64,000 bases of DNA from Yoonia sp. F2084L (GTDB lineage: Bacteria; Pseudomonadota; Alphaproteobacteria; Rhodobacterales; Rhodobacteraceae). The DNA is taken from positions 496,001-560,000 of the forward strand of contig NZ_JALKAH010000001.1 in NCBI RefSeq assembly GCF_023015625.1. Direction: 5' to 3'. Made by a program: the position numbers and the translations under genes. The notes beneath the pieces are model-generated. The model searched no databases. It was not told where the DNA came from and worked only from the letters and a program-made list of their open reading frames with translations. This document shows, one piece after another, positions 44,744 to 53,831 of this stretch; position 1 is the stretch's first letter, and each line of letters starts with the position of its first letter.

Positions 44744-45781
44744 ATGAAAACAGAAGACATCGCAGCAGTTATTGACGCTTTTCCGATACCTGTATTGCTC
44801 ATTGGGCCAGATGAACGTGTGCGCGCAGCCAATCAACCGGTTGACGTGATTCTAGGTACGGACCTGATTGGCAAGCACTATATTACTGCCTTGCGGCAGC
44901 CCGCTGTGATTGCGGCGATAGCCGAAGTGCGCGCAACCCAAAGCCGAAAAGCTGTGCGCTACACCGCGCGCACAGGAGCCAAAGACAGTGTATTCAGAGT
45001 AAGTGTGGCCTCGGCTGACGGTGATATCGTCCTGACATTCGAAGATCAAACCGCCGCAGAGGATGCAGGCCAAATGCGCCGCGATTTTGTGGCCAACGTG
45101 AGCCATGAATTGCGCACGCCCTTAACGGCCCTTCTTGGGTTCATTGAAACGCTCAGTGGGGCAGCACGCGATGATCCTGCCGCCCGCGATCGCTTTCTTG
45201 GCATCATGTCCCATGAGGCGAACCGCATGACCCGGCTGGTTGATGATCTGATGTCGCTTTCGCGTGTGGAAGAGGATGAGCGTGTGCGCCCGCGTGAACA
45301 CGTTGATCTGGGTGCGCTGTTGTCCTCGGTGATTAAGGGGCTTGAACCGCAAGCCGAAAAGGCAGGTGTCGCCGTCAGTCTTGATCTGATCGGTGTTGAT
45401 GAAATGGTGCCCGGCGATGCGGGCCAACTGGTGCAGGTCTTTACCAATCTGGTCGAAAACGGGATCAAATACGGGGCGAGCGGTGGTATCGTTTCAGTGA
45501 CGCTTATGCCGCGCGCGATGCATCCACGGGTCCGAGGTGAAGCGGTGCAAATCTGCGTCGCAGATCAGGGTGACGGGATCGCTGAACATCACATCGCACG
45601 GCTGACGGAACGGTTTTACCGGGTCGACAATCACCGCTCTCGCGAAGTGGGTGGTACGGGGTTGGGCCTTGCCATCGTCAAGCATATCATCAACCGGCAC
45701 AGAGGCCGATTGCTGATCGAAAGCCACGAAGGGCAGGGCACAAAAGTATCGGTATTTTTGCCCACCGGTGCAGCGTCATAA
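44744..45781 (+). CDS. phoR: phosphate regulon sensor histidine kinase PhoR, no membrane spans
   Basis: 345 residues: a PAS domain (about 8-105), HisKA with FVANVSHELRTPLTALLGFIE, and an ATPase domain with LVENGIKYG, DQGDGIAE and GGTGLGLAIVKHII. The hydrophobic N-terminal anchors of E. coli PhoR are missing, so the kinase must reach the membrane through PstB/PhoU or its PAS domain. It heads the phosphate cluster, 105 bases before pstS. An A-rich stretch but no strong ribosome site precedes the ATG. Confidence 0.92.
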   Translation: MKTEDIAAVIDAFPIPVLLIGPDERVRAANQPVDVILGTDLIGKHYITALRQPAVIAAIAEVRATQSRKAVRYTARTGAKDSVFRVSVASADGDIVLTFEDQTAAEDAGQMRRDFVANVSHELRTPLTALLGFIETLSGAARDDPAARDRFLGIMSHEANRMTRLVDDLMSLSRVEEDERVRPREHVDLGALLSSVIKGLEPQAEKAGVAVSLDLIGVDEMVPGDAGQLVQVFTNLVENGIKYGASGGIVSVTLMPRAMHPRVRGEAVQICVADQGDGIAEHHIARLTERFYRVDNHRSREVGGTGLGLAIVKHIINRHRGRLLIESHEGQGTKVSVFLPTGAAS

Positions 45782-45783
45782 AA

Positions 45784-45801
45784 CTTTTACATAAGTGTCA
45801 C
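45784..45801 (+). promoter_or_regulatory. possible PHO box before pstS
   Basis: CTTTTAC-ATAA-GTGTCAC fits the 7-4-7 layout of PHO boxes (consensus CTGTCAT-N4-CTGTCAT). The second half-site matches 5 of 7 bases and the first only 4 of 7. Its location, 86 bases before pstS and just after phoR, is where PhoB should act. Confidence 0.4.
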
Positions 45802-45886
45802 AAAAGGTTCGGGCAGCAGGCTTAGAGAGGCTGCAATGGTGGCGCGGTTCGCGCGTCATCGGTGTTTGACTGACAGGAGTGATTTG

Positions 45887-46921
45887 ATGTCGATCATGAA
45901 GCTGACCGCGACAACCGCGGCAATTGCCCTTACTGCCACATCCGTCTTTGCCCGTGACAACGTCCAGGTTGCCGGGTCGTCTACCGTGCTGCCCTATGCC
46001 TCAATCGTCGCCGAGGTTTTTGGTGAAAACTTTGATTTTCCAACACCCGTTGTCGAATCTGGCGGATCATCCGCTGGCCTGAAGCGGTTCTGTGAAGGTG
46101 TTGGCGCCAACACAATTGATATCGCAAACGCGTCCCGCGCGATCCGTCCCGGTGAAGTCGAAGTCTGTGCCGCAAATGGCGTTAGCGACATCATCGAAGT
46201 ACGCATCGGTTATGACGGCATCGTCTTTGCATCCGACATCAACGGCAATTCCTTCGAATTTACGCCAACAGATTGGTACAAGGCGCTGGCCAACGAGCAC
46301 TTCATCGACGGTGCGTTGGTTGCCAATACCTTTGAGACTTGGGATCAAGTGAACCCGGAGTTCCCCGCCCAGCCGATCCAAGCTTTCATTCCCGGCACCA
46401 AGCACGGCACACGTGAAGTGTTTGAAGAGAAGGTCATCCTTGCTGGTTGTGAAGAAGGCGGGTTTTTCCAGGCCATGCTGGACGCCGGCGTTGATGAAGA
46501 CACAGCCGAACAAAAGTGTATGGCGATCCGTACAGACGGTCGTTCCGTCGATATCGACGGTGACTACACCGAAACACTCGCCCGGATTGAAGCCGACACA
46601 AACGGTATCGGTGTCTTTGGCCTGTCGTTCTATGAGAACAACACAGACAAGCTGCAGGTCGCGACGATGAACGGTGTTGTCCCGACAACCGAAAGCATTG
46701 CTGCGGCTGACTATCCTGTATCCCGTCCGCTGTATTTCTACATCAAGGCAGCGCATATCGGCGTGATCCCCGGGCTGAAGGAATTCGCGGAATTCTTCGT
46801 CTCTGACGACATTGCGGGCCCGGATGGTCCGTTGGCCGAATACGGTCTGGTGTCCGATCCTGAGCTGATGAAGGTGCAGGAAACCGTATCGCAAGAAATG
46901 GTGATGGGTTCCGGCTCTTAA
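45887..46921 (+). CDS. pstS: phosphate ABC transporter substrate-binding protein
   Basis: 344 residues from the ATG at 45887, which has CAGGAG upstream and opens a signal peptide (MSIMKLTATTAAIALTATSVFA). The phosphate-binding fold shows VAGSSTVLPYA near the mature start and VESGGSSAGLKRFCEG. It belongs to the PstS type with PBP-like domain 2. The frame from 45836 adds an unlikely leader. It is first in pstSCAB. Confidence 0.95.
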   Translation: MSIMKLTATTAAIALTATSVFARDNVQVAGSSTVLPYASIVAEVFGENFDFPTPVVESGGSSAGLKRFCEGVGANTIDIANASRAIRPGEVEVCAANGVSDIIEVRIGYDGIVFASDINGNSFEFTPTDWYKALANEHFIDGALVANTFETWDQVNPEFPAQPIQAFIPGTKHGTREVFEEKVILAGCEEGGFFQAMLDAGVDEDTAEQKCMAIRTDGRSVDIDGDYTETLARIEADTNGIGVFGLSFYENNTDKLQVATMNGVVPTTESIAAADYPVSRPLYFYIKAAHIGVIPGLKEFAEFFVSDDIAGPDGPLAEYGLVSDPELMKVQETVSQEMVMGSGS

Positions 46922-46931
46922 TCGCGACAAT

Positions 46932-46961
46932 ACCGGCTGGGGCGTCTGCGGGCGCCCCGGT
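46932..46961 (+). terminator. hairpin between pstS and pstC
   Basis: A GGGGCG / CGCCCC stem (46939-46944 with 46953-46958) flanked by ACC / GGT pairs, followed by CCCTCTTTG. It sits 11 bases after the pstS stop, where a partial terminator would keep PstS in excess over the permease. Confidence 0.55.
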
Positions 46962-46987
46962 CCCTCTTTGATGATGGAAAACATCCC

Positions 46988-48190
46988 ATGCAATCGCTGA
47001 CGACCCCGCTTCTTTTTGTTCTTGCGCTGGCCGTCGTTGGCTATTTTATCGCCAAGTCGCGGGCCTTGCATGTCGCGGGTGGCGACATTCGCACGCTGGT
47101 TTCACTGCCTAAGCAACATGCGCTGAACACGGTCCTTTCCACGGCCATACCTGCCTTTGGTGCGGTTTTGATGTTGGCACTTTATAGCCGCATCACAGGC
47201 ACGACACCCGGCTGGTTCTTTTCTTTGGTGGTTCTTGGCCTCGGTATAACCGGCTTTGCCTTGTCGCTGATCGGGATCAAGACGCAGACCCGCGCACGCA
47301 CCTATGCCGAGCGTTGGATCATGGGGCTTTTGATCTTTTCCTCGACCATCGCGATCATGACAACCGTGGGCATTGTCTTTTCGATGCTGTTCGAGACCTT
47401 CAACTTCTTCGGCCAATACGACTGGCGCGATTTCTTTTTCTCGACGACATGGTCCCCCAATTTTCGTGGTAATTCTGATCTTGGCATCATCCCGCTTTTG
47501 TGGGGCACGCTGTATGTCAGCTTCATCGCGCTGATCTTTGCGGTGCCGATTGGCCTGTTTGCCGCGATTTATCTGTCTGAATATGCGGGCCCACGATTGC
47601 GTGCGGTTGCCAAGCCCGCGATTGAGGTTCTGGCTGGTATTCCCACCATCGTTTATGGCCTTTTCGCGCTGATCACAGTCGGCCCGCTCCTGCGCGACGT
47701 GTTTGCAGAGCCGATGGGGCTGGGGCAAAGCGCGTCATCAGTGATGACTGCGGGTCTTGTCATGGGGATCATGCTGATCCCCTTCGTAAGCTCGCTTTCC
47801 GACGATATCATCAATGCAGTGCCGCAAGCGATGCGTGATGGCTCGCTTGGCTTGGGTGCGACCCATTCTGAAACCATCCGTCAAGTTGTCCTGCCAGCGG
47901 CTTTGCCGGGCATCGTCGGGGCCATTCTGTTGGCTGCATCCCGCGCCATTGGTGAAACAATGATTGTGGTTTTGGGGGCAGGGGCCGCGGCCCGCCTGTC
48001 ACTGAACCCGTTTGAGGCGATGACGACGGTGACGGTCAAGATCGTCAGCCAACTGACGGGTGATACCGACTTTGCCAGCCCTGAGACGCTGGTGGCCTTT
48101 GCCCTTGGACTGACGCTCTTTGTGATCACCCTCGGTTTGAACGTCTTCGCGCTTTATATCGTGCGCAGATATCGGGAGCAGTACGAATGA
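46988..48190 (+). CDS. pstC: phosphate ABC transporter permease PstC
   Basis: 400 residues, longer than E. coli PstC because of an N-terminal stretch with three extra spans (about 1-95). The permease core follows with GTLYVSFIALIFAVPIGLFAAIYL and the coupling loop with DGSLGLGATHSETIRQVVLP. It overlaps pstA by 4 bases. Confidence 0.94.
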   Translation: MQSLTTPLLFVLALAVVGYFIAKSRALHVAGGDIRTLVSLPKQHALNTVLSTAIPAFGAVLMLALYSRITGTTPGWFFSLVVLGLGITGFALSLIGIKTQTRARTYAERWIMGLLIFSSTIAIMTTVGIVFSMLFETFNFFGQYDWRDFFFSTTWSPNFRGNSDLGIIPLLWGTLYVSFIALIFAVPIGLFAAIYLSEYAGPRLRAVAKPAIEVLAGIPTIVYGLFALITVGPLLRDVFAEPMGLGQSASSVMTAGLVMGIMLIPFVSSLSDDIINAVPQAMRDGSLGLGATHSETIRQVVLPAALPGIVGAILLAASRAIGETMIVVLGAGAAARLSLNPFEAMTTVTVKIVSQLTGDTDFASPETLVAFALGLTLFVITLGLNVFALYIVRRYREQYE

Positions 48191-49506
48191 AAAACTCGCT
48201 TCTTGTCAGTGACGCGCGCACCAAAAAGCGCAATGCTGCCGAAGCCCGGTTCAAGGCTTATGGTCTGAGCGCCATTGTTGTCGCGATGCTGGCCTTGGCC
48301 GTGCTGCTGACCTCGGTTCTGACCAACGGTTTAAGCTCGTTCCAGCAGACCTTTATCGCGCTGCCGATTGAACTGTCAGAAGACCGTGTCGACAAACAAG
48401 GCAACCGTGACCCGGCTGAAATGGCCAAAACCACGACGATTGGCTACGCACCGCTGTTGCGCGCCGCGATTGTGGCCGAAGTCGAAAGGCAAGGGCTGAC
48501 AACCGCGCTTTCGGACAAGGACCTTGGCGAGCTGATTTCGAAAGAGGCCGCAGCAACAGTACGCGACCGCGTCCTTGCGAACCCGGATTTGGTGGGGCAG
48601 ACCGTGACCTTTGATCTGCTCGCATCCGGTCGCATTGATGGCTATTTCAAAGGCCGCGTCACGATGGAAAGTGCGGCACTGGATGGCAACACCTCGCCCG
48701 AGGCGCTGATGATCGCGCAATCCCTGGCCGATGCTGGCGTCATAGACACCAAGTTCAACTGGAACTTCTTTACCGCACCGGACGCATCCGTGCAGCGGCC
48801 AGAGGCGGCGGGGCTTGGTGTTGCTATCCTTGGGTCGCTTTACATGATGCTGGTCGTGCTGTTTCTGGCGCTGCCGATTGGCGTTGCGTCGTCGATCTAT
48901 CTCGAAGAATTCGCACCCAAGAACCGGATCACCGACATTATCGAGGTCAACATCTCGAACCTCGCGGCGGTGCCGTCGATTGTTTACGGCATTCTGGGCC
49001 TCGCGATTTTCATCAACTTCATGGAATTCAACCAATCATCGCCCTTGGTTGGTGGTCTGGTGCTGACGCTGATGACCTTGCCCACGATTATCATCTCGAC
49101 CCGAGCCGCGCTGAAATCCGTGCCGCCGTCGATCCGCGACGCAGCATTGGGTGTGGGCGCGTCTAAAATGCAGTCGGTTTTTCATCACGTGCTGCCCTTG
49201 GCGGCACCGGGTATCCTGACAGGGACGATTATCGGCTTGGCACAGGCCTTGGGCGAAACGGCCCCACTGTTGTTGATTGGCATGGTGGCTTTTGTGCGCG
49301 AGTATCCTGCGGCCTATACGCCAGAGGCAGGGTTGTTTGGTGAGGCATCAACAGCGCTGCCCGTGCAAGTATTTAACTGGACCCAACGCTCTGACCCGGC
49401 CTTTGTGGAACGCGCGTCAGGTGCGATCATTACATTGCTGGTGTTTTTGCTTATCATGAACGCGGTCGCGATCTATCTGCGTCGCCGCTTTGAACGGCGC
49501 TGGTAG
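48187..49506 (+). CDS. pstA: phosphate ABC transporter permease PstA, DUF3333 type
   Basis: 439 residues, about 140 more than E. coli PstA. After the first span (about 20-45) there is a periplasmic insert of roughly 150 residues (DUF3333 type), before the core with GVAILGSLYMMLVVLFLALPIG and the coupling loop DAALGVGASKMQSVFHHVLP. Such long PstA proteins are common in alphaproteobacteria. The job of the insert is not known to me. Confidence 0.93.
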   Translation: MKNSLLVSDARTKKRNAAEARFKAYGLSAIVVAMLALAVLLTSVLTNGLSSFQQTFIALPIELSEDRVDKQGNRDPAEMAKTTTIGYAPLLRAAIVAEVERQGLTTALSDKDLGELISKEAAATVRDRVLANPDLVGQTVTFDLLASGRIDGYFKGRVTMESAALDGNTSPEALMIAQSLADAGVIDTKFNWNFFTAPDASVQRPEAAGLGVAILGSLYMMLVVLFLALPIGVASSIYLEEFAPKNRITDIIEVNISNLAAVPSIVYGILGLAIFINFMEFNQSSPLVGGLVLTLMTLPTIIISTRAALKSVPPSIRDAALGVGASKMQSVFHHVLPLAAPGILTGTIIGLAQALGETAPLLLIGMVAFVREYPAAYTPEAGLFGEASTALPVQVFNWTQRSDPAFVERASGAIITLLVFLLIMNAVAIYLRRRFERRW

Positions 49507-49518
49507 GAGGGCTGACAA

Positions 49519-50319
49519 ATGGAAGATATGGCACAAATGGATCGCGCAATGAGTACGCAACACGACATCAAGATCTCGGCCAAGGGCGTGCAGGTCTATT
49601 ATGGGGACAACCACGCGATCAAGGACGTGAATGTTGAAATTGACGACAAAACGGTGACGGCCTTTATTGGTCCATCAGGCTGTGGCAAGTCCACATTTCT
49701 ACGTTGTATCAATCGGATGAACGACACAATTGATATTGCACGGGTCGTCGGTGACATTCGCATTGATGGCGAAGATATCTATGACCCCAAGGTCGACCCA
49801 GTACAACTGCGTGCCAAGGTCGGCATGGTGTTTCAAAAACCAAACCCGTTCCCCAAGTCGATCTATGACAATGTCGCCTATGGCCCTAAAATCCACGGCC
49901 TCGCGCGCAACAAGGCGGATCTGGACGAGATAGTTGAAAAGTCCCTGCGCAAAGCAGCGCTTTGGAACGAAGCCAAGGATCGGTTGGATTCGCCTGGCAC
50001 CGGGCTTTCTGGTGGTCAGCAGCAGCGGCTTTGTATTGCGCGCGCCATTGCGACGGCCCCGGAAGTGTTGCTGATGGACGAACCCTGTTCGGCGCTTGAC
50101 CCGATTGCCACCGCGCAAGTCGAGGAACTGATCGACGAATTGCGTCAAAGCTACTCGGTGGTGATCGTCACCCACTCTATGCAGCAGGCGGCGCGCGTCA
50201 GCCAGAAAACGGCATTCTTTCACCTTGGCAACCTTGTGGAATACGACGATACCGACAAGATTTTTACCAACCCGCACGACCCGCGCACGGAAAGCTATAT
50301 TTCCGGCCGGATCGGGTAA
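49519..50319 (+). CDS. pstB: phosphate ABC transporter ATPase PstB
   Basis: 266 residues with Walker [10 protein letters not shown], PstB-typical CINRMNDT, signature [16 protein letters not shown], Walker [14 protein letters not shown] and switch His in [20 protein letters not shown] precedes the ATG. Besides driving uptake, PstB passes the phosphate signal to PhoU and PhoR. Confidence 0.97.
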   Translation: MEDMAQMDRAMSTQHDIKISAKGVQVYYGDNHAIKDVNVEIDDKTVTAFIGPSGCGKSTFLRCINRMNDTIDIARVVGDIRIDGEDIYDPKVDPVQLRAKVGMVFQKPNPFPKSIYDNVAYGPKIHGLARNKADLDEIVEKSLRKAALWNEAKDRLDSPGTGLSGGQQQRLCIARAIATAPEVLLMDEPCSALDPIATAQVEELIDELRQSYSVVIVTHSMQQAARVSQKTAFFHLGNLVEYDDTDKIFTNPHDPRTESYISGRIG

Positions 50320-50331
50320 GGAGCAGCAAGA

Positions 50332-51039
50332 ATGAACGAACATATTTCGTCAGCCTACGACCGCGATCTAGAGGGCATCACGACCTTGATCATGCGGATG
50401 GGTGGCCTTGTGGAAGAGGCAATCATGAAGGCGGCCAAGTCGCTTGCTGACCGCGATGTCGAACTGGCCGAAGAAGTCCGTAAAAGTGACAAAGTGATCG
50501 ACGCGCTTGAAATCCAGATCAACGAAGAGGCCGCGCGCACCATTGCGCTACGTGCGCCTGTTTCCAAGGACTTACGCTCTGTTCTTACAGTGCTGCGGCT
50601 GGCAGCGTCGTTAGAACGGATCGGCGACTACGCCAAGAATATCGCCAAACGGACGAGCGTAGTGGTTGAAATGAACCCCGTGATCGGGTCTGACGTTGCT
50701 CTGCGCCGGATGGCGCGCGAAGTAGAGCGCATGTTAAAGGACACGCTTGATTCCTACGTGCGCGGTGACGCGGAACTGGCCGAGGACGTCCGCCAGCGCG
50801 ATCAGGAAGTGGATCAGATGTATAATGCGCTGTTCCGGGAATTCCTGACCTTCATGATGGAAGACCCGCGCAATATTACGGCCTGCATGCACCTGCATTT
50901 TATGGCCAAAAACATCGAGCGGATGGGTGATCTGACGACCAATATGGCCGAGCAGGTGATCTATCTGGTCACAGGTGAAATGCCCGATGAAGCCCGCCCC
51001 AAGGGTGACAAGACGGCATATGTGACAGACTCGAGCTAA
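50332..51039 (+). CDS. phoU: phosphate signalling protein PhoU
   Basis: 235 residues made of two three-helix bundles with repeated metal-binding type motifs: LERIGDYAKNIAKR and, in the second half, IERMGDLTTNMAEQV. It restrains PhoR kinase activity when phosphate is plentiful. GGAG lies before the ATG; 12 bases separate it from pstB and 4 from phoB. Confidence 0.96.
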   Translation: MNEHISSAYDRDLEGITTLIMRMGGLVEEAIMKAAKSLADRDVELAEEVRKSDKVIDALEIQINEEAARTIALRAPVSKDLRSVLTVLRLAASLERIGDYAKNIAKRTSVVVEMNPVIGSDVALRRMAREVERMLKDTLDSYVRGDAELAEDVRQRDQEVDQMYNALFREFLTFMMEDPRNITACMHLHFMAKNIERMGDLTTNMAEQVIYLVTGEMPDEARPKGDKTAYVTDSS

Positions 51040-51043
51040 GACA

Positions 51044-51730
51044 ATGGCCCAACAACCCCATGTTTTGATTGTTGAAGACGAGGCCGCGCAGCGGGAAGTT
51101 CTCGCCTACAACCTAGAGGCCGAAGGTTTTCGCGTCAGCCGCGCCGAAAACGGGGATGAGGGGCTTCTTTGTGTTGATGAAGATGCGCCGGATGTGATCG
51201 TCTTGGACTGGATGATGCCCAATCTGTCGGGCATTGAAGTGTGCCGCCGTTTGAAAATCAAACCAGAGACGCGCGGCATCCCGATCATCATGCTGTCAGC
51301 CCGGTCTGAGGAAGTGGATAAGGTGCGCGGGCTTGAAACCGGCGCAGACGATTATGTCGTCAAACCATACTCAGTTTCTGAACTGATGGCCCGCGTGCGT
51401 ACCCAGTTGCGTCGTGTTCGCCCGGCAACTGTCGGGCAGGTGCTGACCTATGATGATATCGTCCTTGATGCTGAAACGCATCGGGTCACACGCGATGACA
51501 ACCCCTTGAAACTTGGCCCGACCGAGTTTCGCCTGCTTTCTACATTCATGGAAAAACCAGGCCGTGTTTGGTCGCGCGATATGCTGCTGGACCGGGTGTG
51601 GGGGCGCGATATCTATGTCGATACGCGGACGGTGGATGTGCATGTGGGACGTCTGCGCAAGGTGCTGACACAGCATGGCGGCAGCGACCCCGTGCGGACG
51701 GTGCGTGGGGCAGGGTATGCGTTGGGTTAA
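51044..51730 (+). CDS. phoB: phosphate regulon response regulator PhoB
   Basis: 228 residues: receiver with phospho-Asp in VIVLDWMMPNLSG and a winged-helix OmpR-type domain with PTEFRLLSTFMEKPGRVWSRD and VDVHVGRLRKVL. It closes the phoR-pstSCAB-phoU-phoB cluster, so the sensor and regulator genes bracket the transporter. Confidence 0.96.
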   Translation: MAQQPHVLIVEDEAAQREVLAYNLEAEGFRVSRAENGDEGLLCVDEDAPDVIVLDWMMPNLSGIEVCRRLKIKPETRGIPIIMLSARSEEVDKVRGLETGADDYVVKPYSVSELMARVRTQLRRVRPATVGQVLTYDDIVLDAETHRVTRDDNPLKLGPTEFRLLSTFMEKPGRVWSRDMLLDRVWGRDIYVDTRTVDVHVGRLRKVLTQHGGSDPVRTVRGAGYALG

Positions 51731-51773
51731 CGCTTTTGCAAAAGTGCTTACCGTGTCGTTAGGCTAAGTGACT

Positions 51774-51830
51774 GGATTGCGCAGCGAGGGTCTTAATCTC
51801 CGATGCGCAATCCTCGACTGTTATTTTTTA
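51774..51830 (+). terminator. terminator of the phosphate cluster
   Basis: GGATTGCGCA (51774-51783) pairs perfectly with TGCGCAATCC (51804-51813) around a 20-base loop, and a run of six T follows about 11 bases later. This is the clearest termination signal after phoB. Confidence 0.65.
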
Positions 51831-52370
51831 AAGATGTGAATGTGGTTGCCGCGGCTATCAAGCGATGCGCAAGCCGCTAAGTGACAACGCATATCAGGAT
51901 ACAGGGTATCCTTAACCTAATATAACGCAGATATATTCGCTGCTACTATTGGAATGGCAAATCATCTCACCTTCATCACCCGCATCATCAGACCCGTCGG
52001 CGAAAGACGTTGATGGTATGCTAAGCGTTCCACATATGAACAAGAGCGTGCATAGTTTTTTCATTTGAAATCCTTTCGTGTTTTGTGAATGTAAACTGAA
52101 AATACTCTATACAATCCGTAACATACGGGGGTTCATGACGTCAGACATCAGATTTTGAACAGGACAGGCGAGAGTATGCCGATACCGCCACGCCCTGACA
52201 AAGCCAATTTCAGAAGCCGTCGACCACAGATAAAGTGGTTTTTAGGTTGGACCCGTAAGTTTTACTTAGGGCATGCACGCGGCCCGAATAGCATTGGTGA
52301 CGATCAGCTCATGGTCTGAATATCTACGTTATAGATATTAGATCCTCAGGCTATGTTACAACCGTTGGAC
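51831..52370. other. 540-base gap with inverted repeats and an unconvincing 47-codon frame
   Basis: No recognisable gene. The stretch is richer in A and T than its surroundings. It holds three short inverted repeats: GCGGCT/AGCCGC (51851-51877), AGGATAC/GTATCCT with a 3-base loop (51896-51912), and AATATCTA/TAGATATT with a 5-base loop (52319-52339), the last possibly ending gnd transcription. A frame at 52176-52319 (MPIPPRPDKANFRSRRPQIK and on) has GAGAG upstream but no family or context; I do not call it a gene. Confidence 0.5.
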
Positions 52371-53771
52371 TTAAGTCCCCCATGGCCCATGATGCCCACT
52401 GCCGCCATCAACCCGCGCAAACCCATGTGCACCAAAGAAATCACGCTGGCCCTGAATCATATTCGCGGTGCCGCGAGCTGTGCGCATCGCGTCGAAATAC
52501 GCCAGACCCGATGACAGCGCGGGCAGGGCCATGCCATGCAAGGCCGCCTGCGCCACGACTTGACGCAGCGCGCCATGGGATTTTTTCAACATGCCGGCAA
52601 AGCGGGGCGCCATCATCAAATTGCGATCGGGATCGTCGCGCAGTGCCGTCGCCATATCATCAAGCATGTCTGAACGGATGATGCAGCCTTGCCGCCATAC
52701 TTCGGCAATGGCGGGCAATGGCAGCGCCCAACCGAATTCTTCTGACGCTTTTTCGATCATGCCAAACCCTTGCGCATAGCAGAGGATTTTTCCCGCGATC
52801 AGTGCTTCTTCCAGCGTTGCCAGCGGCAGGACATCATGTGCGATATGACGTGGGGCCGCACCAAATAGCGCCTCACCTGCGGCGCGGGCCTCACGCTGTG
52901 ACGACAAGTTGCGTGCGACAACAGCCGCTTCGATTGCCGGAACGGGGGCCGCCAGATGCTGCGCCTCGATCACGGTCCACCGACCCGTTCCCTTTTGGCC
53001 CGCGGCATCGACGATGACATCAAGCATCGGTTTTCCGGTTTCAGGATCGGTCGCACCAGCCACTTTGCCGGATATTTCTATCAGATAGCTGCGCAGCGGA
53101 CCTTTGTCCCAGCTTGCAAAAGTGTCAGCGATTGCCTTGTTATCAAGGCCCAGACCATCGCGCATGATCCCGTAGACCTCGGCGATCATCTGCATGTCGG
53201 CGTATTCGATACCGTTATGGACCGCCTTGACGAAGTGTCCTGCGCCTTCTTCGCCCATCCATGTCGCACAGGCTTTGCCCTTATGCTTGGCGGCAATTGC
53301 CGTGAGGATATGCGCAACCCGGTCCCAGTACGTCCGTTTGCCGCCACCCATGATGGATGGCCCAAAGCGCGCGCCTTCTTCACCACCCGAAACACCGATA
53401 CCAAGGAATGGCATATCACCCGCCTCGGCCACGCGCCGGTTTGTGTCATGGAAATTGGCGTTGCCTGCGTCGATGATAATGTCGTCTGCGTCCAGCAGTG
53501 GACGCAGCGCCGCGATCTGATCATCGACAGCTTGGCCCGCAGGGACCATCAGGATGATCGCGCGGGGCGATTTGATGCTGGCAACGAGGTCTTCGAGTGT
53601 TTCAGTTGGGGTAACCCGCTTGGCCAGCGCCCCCGCATCTTTATGAAATGCCTTGGTCCTTGCAGTGGTCCGGTTCCAGACCGCAATATCAAACCCGTTG
53701 TCTGCAATGTTCAGCGCGAGGGCAGCCCCCATCGTTCCAAGGCCGATCAGCCCAATCTGTGCAGTGCTCAT
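52371..53771 (-). CDS. gnd: 6-phosphogluconate dehydrogenase (decarboxylating)
   Basis: 466 residues, oxidising 6-phosphogluconate to ribulose 5-phosphate in the pentose phosphate pathway. The N-terminal NADP-binding loop GLGTMGAALALNIAD is followed by WNRTTARTKAF. The catalytic region has GVSGGEEGARFGPSIMGGG, then FVKAVHNGIEYADMQ with the catalytic Lys-His-Asn set, and the C-terminal tail has GGSGHHGPWG. It is a single gene with the same orientation as the exchanger upstream. Confidence 0.96.
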   Translation of the reverse strand: MSTAQIGLIGLGTMGAALALNIADNGFDIAVWNRTTARTKAFHKDAGALAKRVTPTETLEDLVASIKSPRAIILMVPAGQAVDDQIAALRPLLDADDIIIDAGNANFHDTNRRVAEAGDMPFLGIGVSGGEEGARFGPSIMGGGKRTYWDRVAHILTAIAAKHKGKACATWMGEEGAGHFVKAVHNGIEYADMQMIAEVYGIMRDGLGLDNKAIADTFASWDKGPLRSYLIEISGKVAGATDPETGKPMLDVIVDAAGQKGTGRWTVIEAQHLAAPVPAIEAAVVARNLSSQREARAAGEALFGAAPRHIAHDVLPLATLEEALIAGKILCYAQGFGMIEKASEEFGWALPLPAIAEVWRQGCIIRSDMLDDMATALRDDPDRNLMMAPRFAGMLKKSHGALRQVVAQAALHGMALPALSSGLAYFDAMRTARGTANMIQGQRDFFGAHGFARVDGGSGHHGPWGT

Positions 53772-53831
53772 GTTGTGGGGGTCCTTTTGCCTGGCATTGT
53801 GATGGTCATATAGGCATGCCGCAGGCGATTG

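Noticed and set aside
52176..52319. 47-codon frame in the gap before gnd
   Set aside because: Only a weak GAGAG upstream, no neighbours to couple with, and no recognisable features; kept as a note in the gap entry.
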